Below are positions 53,653-62,155 of a DNA stretch of 64,000 nt, piece after piece. Numbering within the stretch: position 1 is the first letter of the stretch; every line of letters begins with the position of its first letter. Where the stretch lies: NCBI GenBank assembly GCA_031538895.1, contig JAVKLU010000083.1, positions 1 to 64,000 on the forward strand, in the 5' to 3' direction. A program made the translations under genes and the position numbers. Under the pieces are notes generated by a model. That model was given only the letters and a program-made list of their open reading frames with translations. It was not told the DNA's origin and made no database searches. This DNA comes from JAVKLU01 sp031538895. GTDB lineage: Bacteria > Pseudomonadota > Gammaproteobacteria > Burkholderiales > Burkholderiaceae.

Positions 53653-53685
53653 ATCCGCAATCGAACCCAGGTTTTGATTGCGGAT
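53653..53685. promoter_or_regulatory. Hairpin between mlaC and mlaB
   Basis: A perfect 10-bp stem (atccgcaatc / gattgcggat) with a 13-nt loop lies just upstream of the mlaB ATG. It has no T-run, so it may stabilise or process the mla mRNA. It argues that mlaB starts at 53701, not at 53650. Confidence 0.5.
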
Positions 53686-53700
53686 AAAACCATTCATCCT

Positions 53701-53997
53701 ATGACCCTGTTTGTCTATCGCGTGACCGAGGTACCTACAACCCTCACTATTGAGCCTTTGATTGCGCAAACCCTAGCCGCGATCAAAGACAGCAAGGCGC
53801 TCCAAGTGAGTATTGATGTGGGGCATTTTGCCAATCAAGGTCGCGCTGACTCTTTAATGATTGCCTACTTGTTGGCGTGTGCTCGCGAACATAAGAATAT
53901 TCAATTTAGCGCATTACCCGCTGCCCTACGCTCGCTCTTACAGCTATATGCCTTGGAATCGGTTTTGTCTATTGTCGAAAGTCCTGCAATCGCTTAG
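53701..53997 (+). CDS. mlaB: STAS-domain protein MlaB
   Basis: 98 residues from the ATG at 53701. The STAS fold is suggested by SKALQVSIDVGHFANQGRAD and LMIAYLLACAREHKNIQFSALP (shown in part) followed by the helix LRSLLQLYALESVL. MlaB binds MlaF and is needed for transporter activity. Sequence conservation is weak; position at the end of mlaFEDAC supports it. A TTG at 53650 would place an upstream hairpin within the coding region. Confidence 0.78.
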   Translation: MTLFVYRVTEVPTTLTIEPLIAQTLAAIKDSKALQVSIDVGHFANQGRADSLMIAYLLACAREHKNIQFSALPAALRSLLQLYALESVLSIVESPAIA

Positions 53998-54115
53998 AAT
54001 TACGGGCTTTGGTGTCGACAGCGCATGCTGTTTTCCAAAAGACTAAAAAAGCTAAAAAAATTAGTAAACGCATCAACAAAGGTTCACAGTAGCGTATGGA
54101 CCCCGTAGTGAAATT

Positions 54116-54208
54116 GGAGACGTGGCCGAGAGGTCGAAGGCACTCCCCTGCTAAGGGAGCATGCGGCTAAAAACTGCATCGAGGGTTCGAATCCCTCCGT
54201 CTCCGCCA
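54116..54208 (+). tRNA. tRNA-Ser (anticodon GCU)
   Basis: 93 nt with a 7-bp acceptor stem (ggagacg / cgtctcc), discriminator G and encoded CCA. The anticodon arm ctcccctgctaagggag places GCU in the loop, reading AGC/AGU serine codons. A long variable arm (gcatgcggctaaaaactgcatc) confirms class II tRNA-Ser. The T loop ttcgaat is standard. Foreign DNA follows directly downstream, a typical island site. Confidence 0.97.
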
Positions 54209-54248
54209 GTAATTTGCGCAATGGCTTACAAAAAAACAAAAGAGCCGA

Positions 54249-54310
54249 CGCTAAGCGGGCCGTGCACAAAGAGGCGGTAGTACAGCAACCGCAGCGCCCC
54301 ATGAACTCCC
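54249..54310 (+). repeat. Imperfect direct repeat, copy 1
   Basis: About 60 bp (cgctaagcgggccgtgca...gaactccc) resembles 54604-54658 with a few gaps and mismatches. The two copies flank the HupE/UreJ fragment. Confidence 0.75.
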
Positions 54311-54357
54311 CCTACTTCACCGCCCCACTTGAATTTCAAAAATAGACCAAGGTGAAT

Positions 54358-54609
54358 TTAAAAACCGCGTACTACACGTTCGATGAACCAAAAAGTACCG
54401 GCCATCATGCCCACCACCGAACCATAATGCGACGCTTGAAGCAGGCCCTTAGACCCAACTGATCGCTTCAGAAGCAGTGCAAACAAGCTCGCCAAAACCG
54501 CGACGCTGATCTGGGCCAACTCAATGCCAAAATTGAATCCGGCAAGCGCGAAAATAAATGGGCTGCTACCCGTTGGCCACTGCGTCAAGCCACTCAGCGC
54601 ACCCGCCAA
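54358..54609 (-). pseudogene. HupE/UreJ C-terminal fragment
   Basis: 83 residues (GFNFGIELAQISVAVLASLFALLL and GMMAGTFWFIERVV are recognisable) match the C-terminal part of HupE/UreJ nickel/cobalt-related membrane proteins. The N-terminal half, with its signal and His-rich segment, is missing, and short direct repeats flank it. It is probably a decayed fragment. Whether any product is made is unknown. Confidence 0.6.
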
Positions 54610-54658
54610 GCGGGCCTTGCGAAAAGAGGCGGTAGTACCACAGCCGCCACGAACTCCC
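54604..54658 (+). repeat. Imperfect direct repeat, copy 2
   Basis: Starts cgccaagcgggccttgcg and shares aaagaggcggtagta with copy 1. It overlaps the first codons of the HupE fragment. Confidence 0.75.
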
Positions 54659-54700
54659 TGCGGTAATCCCTCACCAAATGATGCGCTGACGTTTCAAAAC

Positions 54701-55666
54701 CTAGACAGAGAAATCCATAAAATAAGTTTCATCATCAATTTTACAAATTTTCAGGTCCGTTCTTCCGTAAGCTTGTAGGTGTCCTCTTGTGACAAATTCT
54801 CCCAATGGAACACCTAATCTTTTACGAAAATATCTGCCTAACAATGAGTTATTTTTTGTAGAATGAATAGCCTTATCACCATCCTGGGCTACGACACAGT
54901 CAAATGATTCATTATCGTCAGTAATAAGTGTAAAGTGATTTGCTCTTGGTGGGAAAAAACCAGATTGAGAAACTGCGGAAGGTATTGGAATGTAGGCTTG
55001 ATTTGGTTCGCGCCCATATCTTTGGCCCCAATTTAAACCTGATTGATTATGAGTTTCACCATCGCTGGTGCTTAATAAAGTTAATGTTCTGGAATCTTCG
55101 GTAATTATGTCATTTAATAGCTCTTTATTTCCCGAGTTCCCAAGGGCAGGAATTTCAAAAAGCTTTTTAACAGAATTTCGTTTATAAAACTCTTCATAGA
55201 ATTTGACATTATTCTCAACCTCATTTGATAGACAGCTTAAAGTGTTCATCTGTATTGATTGAAATAAATCATTGCTTGCAACTGGATCATCTTCCGCAAA
55301 GCTTTCAATTGTTCCACCAAAAAATGCATTTTGGCTATAGTTCCCTGAGCCAGTGAAAGCAACTTTTGGAATTCCATTTGCTAGCCAAATATATGATTTG
55401 ATATGAACCGCAGGTTCAGTAGTTAAATAATTGCAGTTAAATCGTGGCGAATCAGTATCTAACGCTTTAAAGCCATTGTGCCTACCTATTCCAATACCGT
55501 CGTAAGGCACCATTCCAACAATTAGATTTATTGAAGTATTATTTTGCAACGTTGCTAAATGCTTATTGGCCATAGCAGGAGAAGCATAGCCAGATATTAT
55601 ATTGAGCTGATTACAATTTTTAGACGGCTTAATTAAGATTTCATTGAAAAGGTCATTATTTATCAT
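54701..55666 (-). CDS. NgoFVII-family type II restriction endonuclease
   Basis: 321 residues. The sequence fits the NgoFVII endonuclease family of the phospholipase D superfamily: PAVHIKSYIWLANG (His-x-Lys), VAFTGSGNYSQNAF with Gly-Ser-Gly-Asn, and a C-terminal DNA-binding-like segment with LGRYFRKRLGVPLGEFV. Such enzymes cut DNA at the site protected by the partner methylase. NgoFVII recognises GCSGC; whether this one shares that site is inference. The gene is AT-rich and lies 23 bp downstream of its methylase gene. Confidence 0.85.
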   Translation of the reverse strand: MINNDLFNEILIKPSKNCNQLNIISGYASPAMANKHLATLQNNTSINLIVGMVPYDGIGIGRHNGFKALDTDSPRFNCNYLTTEPAVHIKSYIWLANGIPKVAFTGSGNYSQNAFFGGTIESFAEDDPVASNDLFQSIQMNTLSCLSNEVENNVKFYEEFYKRNSVKKLFEIPALGNSGNKELLNDIITEDSRTLTLLSTSDGETHNQSGLNWGQRYGREPNQAYIPIPSAVSQSGFFPPRANHFTLITDDNESFDCVVAQDGDKAIHSTKNNSLLGRYFRKRLGVPLGEFVTRGHLQAYGRTDLKICKIDDETYFMDFSV

Positions 55667-55689
55667 TTAAATATCTCTAAATTAGTTAA

Positions 55690-56802
55690 CTAGCTTAGCT
55701 CAATGGATTTTAATATTGCTTTTTGTATAGACTTGTCTAAATTTAAGTAATCAATGTTAGATTGGACTGAATCATATTCAATGCCTGCAAACGTCTTAAG
55801 AATGGCTGTAAAAATAACCTCTGCAAGTTTAGGCGGCACGGCCATGCCAATTTGCTTTCTAACTAATTCTTTTGATCCCGTAAAAATAAAATTATCAGGA
55901 AACGATTGAATTCTTGCGCGTTCTCTGTTAGTTAAGGCTCTAGGTTCGCTCCAATGATAACCATGTGTTCCGCCACCACCGCTACCCGTTATAGTATAGG
56001 ATGGCTTATTAGGGTCTAGCCTTTTATAAATTTGACTTAACTTTGCACTCTTAACATTAAGTTTCAAATGTTCTGGCAAGTTAGCATTCCAAACATTTTC
56101 TCCTGCTTGGATATGTTTTAAACGCTCAATTACTTTGTCTGATTGCTTTGTTAGCTCGTTATTTGACGCATATTTTTCTATCGGTGGATTATTTAATGCT
56201 TCAAAAGCGGTTATTGGTTTATCTTTAGTATTTGGAGCTGGAATTTTAAAAGATAAATTTAGTTGCTTTTCAATGCCAACAATTATTATTCTGTTCCTAG
56301 CTTGGGGAACTCCGTAATTTGCAGCGTTATATAAGTGAGCTGTAATATTGTAGCCATTTCCAGAATCTGCTAAATCTTTAAGTATTTTTTCAAGAACCTT
56401 TCCACCATCAGAGCTACTTAGCCCACCAACATTTTCAGCAACAAAGAACTTTGGCTTAAAGTGATTTATTATCTTTAACCCATACGTATATAGCGGGCCA
56501 AATTTACCGTCGAATCCCTTTTTTTCACCAACTACACTAAAGTCATTGCATGGGAATCCATAAGCAAATGCATTTATTTCCGGTAAGTTGTCAATATCAA
56601 GATTACGGACATCCTCACAAATAACGCTTTTAGGATCGTCTGGGCAAATATTTTTAGTGTATGTGTCACAGCTAGATTTGTCAAAATCATTCGCCCATGC
56701 GTGTTCTATAGTATGGGATGAGCTACTCTCAACTTTGGCGCGAATTGCACCTAAAGCCATACCCCCTGGCCCACTAAATAGCTCTCCCAAACGAAAAATC
56801 AT
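55690..56802 (-). CDS. DNA (cytosine-5-)-methyltransferase
   Basis: 370 residues, apparently complete. Motif I GELFSGPGGMALG (SAM binding), motif IV AYGFPCNDFSVVG with catalytic Cys, motif VI FVAENVGGL, motif VIII GVPQARNRIIIVG, the target-recognition region, and motif X IGMAVPPKLAEVI are present. It protects the host DNA from the NgoFVII-type endonuclease downstream. Base composition is well below that of the flanking genes, a sign of horizontal transfer. Start at 56802 (ATG) is typical for the family. Confidence 0.92.
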   Translation of the reverse strand: MIFRLGELFSGPGGMALGAIRAKVESSSSHTIEHAWANDFDKSSCDTYTKNICPDDPKSVICEDVRNLDIDNLPEINAFAYGFPCNDFSVVGEKKGFDGKFGPLYTYGLKIINHFKPKFFVAENVGGLSSSDGGKVLEKILKDLADSGNGYNITAHLYNAANYGVPQARNRIIIVGIEKQLNLSFKIPAPNTKDKPITAFEALNNPPIEKYASNNELTKQSDKVIERLKHIQAGENVWNANLPEHLKLNVKSAKLSQIYKRLDPNKPSYTITGSGGGGTHGYHWSEPRALTNRERARIQSFPDNFIFTGSKELVRKQIGMAVPPKLAEVIFTAILKTFAGIEYDSVQSNIDYLNLDKSIQKAILKSIELS

Positions 56803-56943
56803 ATTTATTTACTGATAAATGGGTGAATATACAATCTAACCGCGTGATCAAAATGATAACCTAGGTTTTGGACTAAGCCGAGAGACTGAATTGGACTTCG
56901 TCCCCCATAATCCACTCGATGGCAGGCGCGCCATCTAGCGGGT

Positions 56944-57465
56944 TTATCGGATCGGGCCTGCCTCGCGTTCAATGTCGCTGCGCATTTTTTGCAACAAGCC
57001 CATGCCCATGAGCAATTCGCCCACTACAAACATCGGGCCCACCAGTAAGCCAACCAAGTCATCCACAAAAGCGGGTTTGCGGCCTTCGAAATAATGACCG
57101 ACAAACTGAAAAAACCAACCAATCACGAACAAGCCCAACCCGGCTTGCCAAACCGACACTCCCCAGGCGGCAGCCCATGGCGGCACTTGATGAGCCACGG
57201 CGATCAAGGCCCCATTGACGAGCGATGTGGCAAGGCCCAGCACAATGTCGCCACGGCTTAGATACCACAAACTGGTCAGGGCCCAAGCGATCCAGGCCAA
57301 GCTCAGTTCATGACCCGCCACCGTCCAGGATGGGGTGAGCAGCAAGACCCCAATCGATAGAAAAATCAAGGGAATTCCCACCAAATGGCTTGCTATATTG
57401 CGGCGATCGCGGTGGTAATTGGCGTATTGCACCATCAATGTAGTCGCTGGACGAAAGAAATTCAT
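56944..57465 (-). CDS. Mpo1-like/DUF962 membrane protein
   Basis: 173 residues with four predicted transmembrane segments. The family signatures YANYHRDRRNIASHLVGIPL at the N-terminus and QFVGHYFEGRKPAF (conserved His and Glu) are present. The yeast relative Mpo1 is a 2-hydroxy fatty acid dioxygenase; bacterial function is not established. The gene is GC-richer at third positions than the core genes, like terC beside it, which suggests transfer from a different background than the restriction genes. Confidence 0.82.
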   Translation of the reverse strand: MNFFRPATTLMVQYANYHRDRRNIASHLVGIPLIFLSIGVLLLTPSWTVAGHELSLAWIAWALTSLWYLSRGDIVLGLATSLVNGALIAVAHQVPPWAAAWGVSVWQAGLGLFVIGWFFQFVGHYFEGRKPAFVDDLVGLLVGPMFVVGELLMGMGLLQKMRSDIEREAGPIR

Positions 57466-57560
57466 GCGTGTCTCCTAGCCGGTTGGTGGATGGAAAAATC
57501 AGATGCTATGTTGCTGCACGTCACGGAAAGCAGCGCCTGAAAAGAAAGGGCTACTGCTCG

Positions 57561-58508
57561 TTAAGCCTTGGCTGAGCGCACACTCAACAACATGGTCAAG
57601 ACCAAGATGCCGACCACCACGGCCAACGAGATGCTCACCGGAATTTTGAACACATCAATCAGGCACATCTTGGTGCCGATGAACACAAGGATCACCGCCA
57701 GGCCGTAGTTGAGCAGGTGGAACTTGTTGGCCACTGCCGCGAGCAGAAAGTACATGGCCCGCAAACCCAGGATCGCGAACACATTGCTGGTCAGCACAAT
57801 GAAAGGGTCCGAGGTGATCGCGAAAATCGCAGGGATCGAATCGACCGCAAAAATCACATCCGTCAAGGCGATCAAGCAGATCACCATGAACAGCGGGGTA
57901 GCGATTTTTTTGCCGTTTTCGATGGTCCAGAAATTCTCGCCGTCGTAGTTTTTACTCACAGGCAAGACCTTGCGCAGCAACTTGAGCGCCGGGTTGTCGT
58001 CCAAATCAGGTTCCTTGCCTGCGGCCCACCACATCTTCACACCCGTGAGGATCAGGAAAGCGCCGAACACGTAGAGCACCCAGTGAAATTCGGCCAACAA
58101 CCAACCGCCCACCAAAATCATGATGGTGCGCAACACGATGGCCCCGATGATGCCGATCATCAGCACGCGTTTTTGGAAATTCGTGGGGACAGCGAAGTAG
58201 GTGAATATCATCAGGAAGACAAAGATGTTGTCCACCGCCAATGACTTTTCAATCAGGTAACCGGTGAGGAACTCCAGCGACTTGGTGTTAGCCAGCTCCA
58301 CCGAGCCTGTCGTGTCTTTGATGGCCCACCAGAACAAACCGTTGAACAGGAAGCTCAGCGCAATCCAGATCAGCGACCAATTGAGCGCTTCCTTGACACC
58401 AATGTCGTGCGCACCCTGCTTTTTGAGCACCACAAAATCGACGAACAACGACACCAGAACGATGGCCACAAAGGTGGCCCAGAGCCACAGGGGGGCGATG
58501 GTTTCCAT
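57561..58508 (-). CDS. TerC family integral membrane protein
   Basis: 315 residues from the ATG at 58508, which follows an aaagagg ribosome site. Nine or so hydrophobic segments and the family motifs FLTGYLIEKSLAVDNIFVF, LTDVIFAVDSIPAIFAIT (acidic residues within the membrane) and NVFAILGLRAMYFLLA identify it. TerC proteins are linked to metal export (Mn) and tellurite resistance. No yybP-ykoY riboswitch, often found upstream of such genes, is visible. GC content is above that of the window core. Confidence 0.88.
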   Translation of the reverse strand: METIAPLWLWATFVAIVLVSLFVDFVVLKKQGAHDIGVKEALNWSLIWIALSFLFNGLFWWAIKDTTGSVELANTKSLEFLTGYLIEKSLAVDNIFVFLMIFTYFAVPTNFQKRVLMIGIIGAIVLRTIMILVGGWLLAEFHWVLYVFGAFLILTGVKMWWAAGKEPDLDDNPALKLLRKVLPVSKNYDGENFWTIENGKKIATPLFMVICLIALTDVIFAVDSIPAIFAITSDPFIVLTSNVFAILGLRAMYFLLAAVANKFHLLNYGLAVILVFIGTKMCLIDVFKIPVSISLAVVVGILVLTMLLSVRSAKA

Positions 58509-58839
58509 CAAATACCTCTTTCATTAAAAAAACATACCGAAAACCGAATCAGTCGGATCACTGTTGTGAACTTATTGGCGTTTACGCATTAAATCTCTAA
58601 ACTGCTACAAATTATAAGAGTCGTCACCGCCAGCTTGTGCGTTCGATAGAATTGAGTTTTCGAAACGTGTCTAAACCCCATCGAAGCCGAGAACCAGCAA
58701 TAAGCGTCTATCATCTAAACGATACCCCAAGTCTGCGATCGCAAATCTACAGTCATACTGAAAATCGCTGATTCATCGCTTATGATGATGCTTCAGCTAA
58801 ACATTTTTTAACCCCGCCCATTTTGATAGTGTCCAATAA
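58509..58839. other. Intergenic region terC / ferredoxin gene
   Basis: About 330 bp between divergent genes. No ORF, terminator or known riboswitch pattern is visible. It marks the return from GC-richer foreign DNA to native composition. Confidence 0.35.
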
Positions 58840-59178
58840 ATGACTGATTCTTTTTATAAATACCATGTTTTTTTCTGCGTCAATCAACGCGAAGGCAGCA
58901 CCCGCGAATGTTGTGCTAATAAAAATGCTAAAACCGCTCAAGAGCACGCCAAAACACGCATTAAATATCTAGGATTGGCGCAACCAGGTCTAGTCAGGAT
59001 CAATCAGGCTGGCTGTATGGAACGATGCGAACAAGGGCCTGTTTTGGTTGTGTACCCCGAAGGGATTTGGTATCACTATTTGGATACCGAAGACATTGAT
59101 GAAATCATTGATCAGCACCTTGTGCTGGGTCAACCCGTCGCCCGTTTACGCATCTCTGCCACTCCAGCGGCGCGATAA
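58840..59178 (+). CDS. Thioredoxin-like [2Fe-2S] ferredoxin
   Basis: 112 residues. Cluster cysteines fit the thioredoxin-like ferredoxin pattern: FFCVNQREGSTRECC (first pair about 11 apart) and AGCMERCEQGP (third and fourth). The protein should be a small soluble redox carrier. Partner unknown. It is convergent with the esterase gene, 14 bp away. The downstream tail after about 95 is variable in the family. Confidence 0.88.
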   Translation: MTDSFYKYHVFFCVNQREGSTRECCANKNAKTAQEHAKTRIKYLGLAQPGLVRINQAGCMERCEQGPVLVVYPEGIWYHYLDTEDIDEIIDQHLVLGQPVARLRISATPAAR

Positions 59179-59191
59179 AAACAGGTTGTGA

Positions 59192-59869
59192 TTACTCGGG
59201 TGCAGCAATTCGCGCTAACTGAAGGGTCATCCATTGATTAAAGTGATCAATTTGTTCCATCGATACTGTGTGCAAAATTGGGTAAGCGTGCCAAGTCAAT
59301 GGATATCCCCAATCAGTTAAAGCCGCACGCGTTTTTTCACCCAAACCAAATTGCACCACCGGATCAAATTTTCCGTGCGCTAACAAAACAGGCGTCTTTT
59401 GTTGTGCAGCGCTGCGCGTCCTTGCCAATTGTTCCGCCAGCGGTAAATAACCTGAAAAACCAATAATTCCCGCCAAGCTTTTTTGATAACTCAAACCGGC
59501 ATACAGCGCCATGGCACAACCTTGCGAAAATCCACCCAGAAAGATTCTAGAAGCGGCAATCCCCTCTGCAACAAAATAATCAATCAATTGATCAATCTGC
59601 GCATGTGCCTCGTTCAAACTTTTTTCATCCACTTGACGAATAAAGTCCATTGACGAAATGTCGTACCACGCAGGCATGACAAAGCCGTTATTCAGTGTGA
59701 CAGGACGCAAAGGCGCGTGGGGCAAAATGCAACGCGTATTGCGACGAATCGATGCATTCAATTGCTGCATCATAGGTGCGAAATCGTAGCCATTCGCCCC
59801 TAAACCATGCAGCCAGATCATGATATTTTGAGTTTCTTCTACTGCGGGGAGGTCAATAAACTTCAACAT
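59192..59869 (-). CDS. Carboxylesterase/phospholipase (alpha/beta hydrolase)
   Basis: 225 residues from the ATG at 59869. The oxyanion region IMIWLHGLGANGYDFAP, nucleophile elbow LGGFSQGCAMALY with Ser, Asp in LAHGKFDPVVQ and His in YPILHTVS complete the triad. This is the phospholipase/carboxylesterase (EstB-like) family; natural substrate unknown. No signal peptide is visible. Confidence 0.87.
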   Translation of the reverse strand: MLKFIDLPAVEETQNIMIWLHGLGANGYDFAPMMQQLNASIRRNTRCILPHAPLRPVTLNNGFVMPAWYDISSMDFIRQVDEKSLNEAHAQIDQLIDYFVAEGIAASRIFLGGFSQGCAMALYAGLSYQKSLAGIIGFSGYLPLAEQLARTRSAAQQKTPVLLAHGKFDPVVQFGLGEKTRAALTDWGYPLTWHAYPILHTVSMEQIDHFNQWMTLQLARIAAPE

Positions 59870-59946
59870 GTGGTATTTATCATTGATCAGTACATAAAAA
59901 ATCAAACCCTACTGCCGTAGTGTGTGGCGACATCTACCGCACGACA

Positions 59947-60498
59947 TCAGCTTAAGCCATCAAACATATTTTTTAAAGCTTGATAGAGTGCCTTTTGTGC
60001 AGCCGCTTGTCTTGCACTAGGTTCGCCGCGCGATAAGCGAATCAGATTATGAACATCGCCTCGAATAATGTCAGGGAATTTGCTACAGAGTTCCGTAAAC
60101 ACAGCATCATCTTTAATCAAACGGTTGCGCCAGTGTTCCAACTCATGCAAACGTGCGGTTTCCACATGGAATCTTTCACGGTCTTCCGAAAAATGTAATT
60201 TCAAGACTTGTACCGTGGCCTCATCCAAACGGCGCATCAATTTCCCTAACAACTGCAACTGCCGGCGTTTACCTTCGAACGCTGTGATTCGTGTGTATTC
60301 TTTTACCGCATCTTGCAAAATTTCTGGCAACGCCAATTTGCCCCACATCGCTTTGGGCAATTTAGGTAACTGAGCGCCAAGTTCTTGCAATGCGTGCATA
60401 TCACGTTTTCTTTGCGATTTTGAAGGGCCATCATCATCCTGACGCTCGTCTGGGATAACACGCGATGACGCGGGAGAAAAAGATAACTTTCGTTTCAC
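59947..60498 (-). CDS. darP: Ribosome biogenesis factor DarP (YjgA)
   Basis: 183 residues from the GTG at 60498. The motif PSKSQRKRDMHALQELGAQL and the C-terminal helical region (HNLIRLSRGEPSARQAAAQKALYQAL, shown partly: RLSRGEPSARQAAAQKAL) identify the DUF615/YjgA family, which binds late 50S assembly intermediates. A GTG at 60531 is possible but lies inside the terminator hairpin of the upstream gene, so 60498 is preferred. Confidence 0.87.
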   Translation of the reverse strand: MKRKLSFSPASSRVIPDERQDDDGPSKSQRKRDMHALQELGAQLPKLPKAMWGKLALPEILQDAVKEYTRITAFEGKRRQLQLLGKLMRRLDEATVQVLKLHFSEDRERFHVETARLHELEHWRNRLIKDDAVFTELCSKFPDIIRGDVHNLIRLSRGEPSARQAAAQKALYQALKNMFDGLS

Positions 60499-60520
60499 AA
60501 ATAACTCAATAAAAGAAAAC

Positions 60521-60546
60521 AAAAAGCGCACCGAAGTGCGCTTTTT
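60521..60546 (-). terminator. Intrinsic terminator after the MotA-like gene
   Basis: On the minus strand aaaaagcgca pairs with tgcgcttttt around a cttcgg loop (a stable UUCG tetraloop) and ends in a T-run. It closes the OmpA/HlyD/MotA transcription unit before darP. Confidence 0.9.
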
Positions 60547-60564
60547 GATGATTCACGACAGTAT

Positions 60565-61989
60565 TTACACTGCGACAATATCTAAAGGCTTATCACTATA
60601 GTTTGTCAATACCGAAGTAATTTCTGGTATCACACGACTTGAATCAAATTGAACTTGACCAATCACCCGTTCAGTGGCTTTAATAAAGTCAGCTTTGAGG
60701 TTTTCTTTTTCCTCCAAAGGCATCGCGCTGTCTAGTTCGGCTGTACGCACACGATCCACGAGCATTAGCATAATGTCGCGATGACCACCTAAAGATTGAT
60801 AAAACGAGCGCAAGAGATCAATATCCATACCCGTAAAGTGCGACGACAAGTTATGTACGTTTTGCGACAAACGCTGTAACTTTAACACCGACTCTACTAT
60901 CCACATACCGTATAACAAGGCTGGTGCATCTGGACCTTCGTGATGTTTTTTGGTGAGATCTTTAACTTCTTGCAGCATCGCTTTTAAAGTCCGACGCATC
61001 TGATCAATGGGTTGATCTGAACCAGGTAAACGTTTTTTATCTTCGTCAGTCAACCATGATAAGGCACGGTTCATTCCTTGTCCAGCCGCAGTTTGAGATG
61101 CCATCATTTTTTGCTGCATTTCCAAAACGCCATTCAATTTGGTCATTTGCTCACCCAAAGTTTTGGTGTAAGACATTGGAATACCAAAATGCTTCACCAA
61201 GCTGGCTAAAGTACTGTCCGAACTATTTGATAAAGGTAGTTTTTGTGGAATTGCCGAATTAACAACTTCAGTTAAACGATGAAAAGCATCGTGCGCATAG
61301 TTAAAATAAGCACTGGTCGCATTACGCAAGGCAATAAACATCAAACCCAACATCAAAGAACCAATCAGCCCAAACATCGACGCACTAAAGGCCGTACCCA
61401 TCGCAACCAAAGGTGAGCGCAATTTATCAACCAAGGTCTTAAACGCCACGTCCATGTTGTTCATATCAGCATTGGCGAACCCACCGATCAAGTCACTCAC
61501 TTTAACCAGTGTTTCTAACAACCCAATAAACGTTCCCAACAAACCGAACGCCACCATCAAGCCGACCAAATATTGAGATAACTCTTGGCGACCTTCAAAT
61601 GTTTGCTTGACGATATGGAACTCTTCTTGAATCGCGCTTTGCTCAACCCGTGAATTCACTTTTCCGTCAGTCCCCGCAATACGCGCTAGCACACGCGCAC
61701 TTTGGGTTTTTCGAACCGTCGGGTGAGCTACCATCTGACGCATATCACGTCCAGCTTTAACCCCACGATCAAACATTTGAATGGCTGAAAATTCCGCGTT
61801 ATATTGAATAATGCGCCAGAGCGTAATAATCGCAGCAATAATCGCAGCACCAATAATGATACCGTTAAGTACCGTATTCTGGTTAACTGCATGTATCGCG
61901 AATTCCGAAAAATGTACGAAGGCATAAACCACTGCGATAAGCGGCAGCACGCCCCAGAATAAATACAAATTTGCGCTAGACTTTTTCAT
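60565..61989 (-). CDS. MotA/TolQ/ExbB-family proton channel-like protein
   Basis: 474 residues. Two N-terminal transmembrane segments (about 8-28 and 42-60) are followed by a cytoplasmic domain, then two more (about 140-160 and 200-225) in the conserved MotA/ExbB region QYLVGLMVAFGLLGTFIGLLETLV and PLVAMGTAFSASMFGLIGSLMLGL (both partly quoted). A long helical cytoplasmic C-terminus follows. It is longer than flagellar MotA, and no flagellar genes are near. With HlyD and an OmpA-domain protein it resembles the SiiAB-type channel linked to type I secretion. Confidence 0.75.
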   Translation of the reverse strand: MKKSSANLYLFWGVLPLIAVVYAFVHFSEFAIHAVNQNTVLNGIIIGAAIIAAIITLWRIIQYNAEFSAIQMFDRGVKAGRDMRQMVAHPTVRKTQSARVLARIAGTDGKVNSRVEQSAIQEEFHIVKQTFEGRQELSQYLVGLMVAFGLLGTFIGLLETLVKVSDLIGGFANADMNNMDVAFKTLVDKLRSPLVAMGTAFSASMFGLIGSLMLGLMFIALRNATSAYFNYAHDAFHRLTEVVNSAIPQKLPLSNSSDSTLASLVKHFGIPMSYTKTLGEQMTKLNGVLEMQQKMMASQTAAGQGMNRALSWLTDEDKKRLPGSDQPIDQMRRTLKAMLQEVKDLTKKHHEGPDAPALLYGMWIVESVLKLQRLSQNVHNLSSHFTGMDIDLLRSFYQSLGGHRDIMLMLVDRVRTAELDSAMPLEEKENLKADFIKATERVIGQVQFDSSRVIPEITSVLTNYSDKPLDIVAV

Positions 61990-62155
61990 AACAAACCCTT
62001 TGTTTTTTAGTAAAAAAAATTAAACCACTAACGACTAATAATCTCAAACATCAACTCAAAAAAATGTTTCTACATCTTCGAACATTGCGTCCAACGACGG
62101 ACGCAGTGTTCGCTATTACATCAACCAATCAACTTTTATAAATTCTTAAAATCTG
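61990..62155. other. Gap between MotA-like and HlyD-like genes
   Basis: About 165 bp, no gene or clear signal seen. The size leaves room for a promoter of the MotA-like gene, but none is convincing. Confidence 0.3.

Noticed and set aside
58509..58640. yybP-ykoY manganese riboswitch upstream of terC
   Set aside because: The conserved core sequence of this riboswitch could not be found in the 130 bp upstream.
54209..58840. Attachment-site duplication of the tRNA-Ser 3' end
   Set aside because: I could not find a second copy of the last 15-20 bases of the tRNA in the island, and no integrase is present.
60565..61989. Flagellar stator MotA
   Set aside because: Too long, no MotB or flagellar genes nearby, and the neighbours are a HlyD adaptor and an OmpA-like protein.
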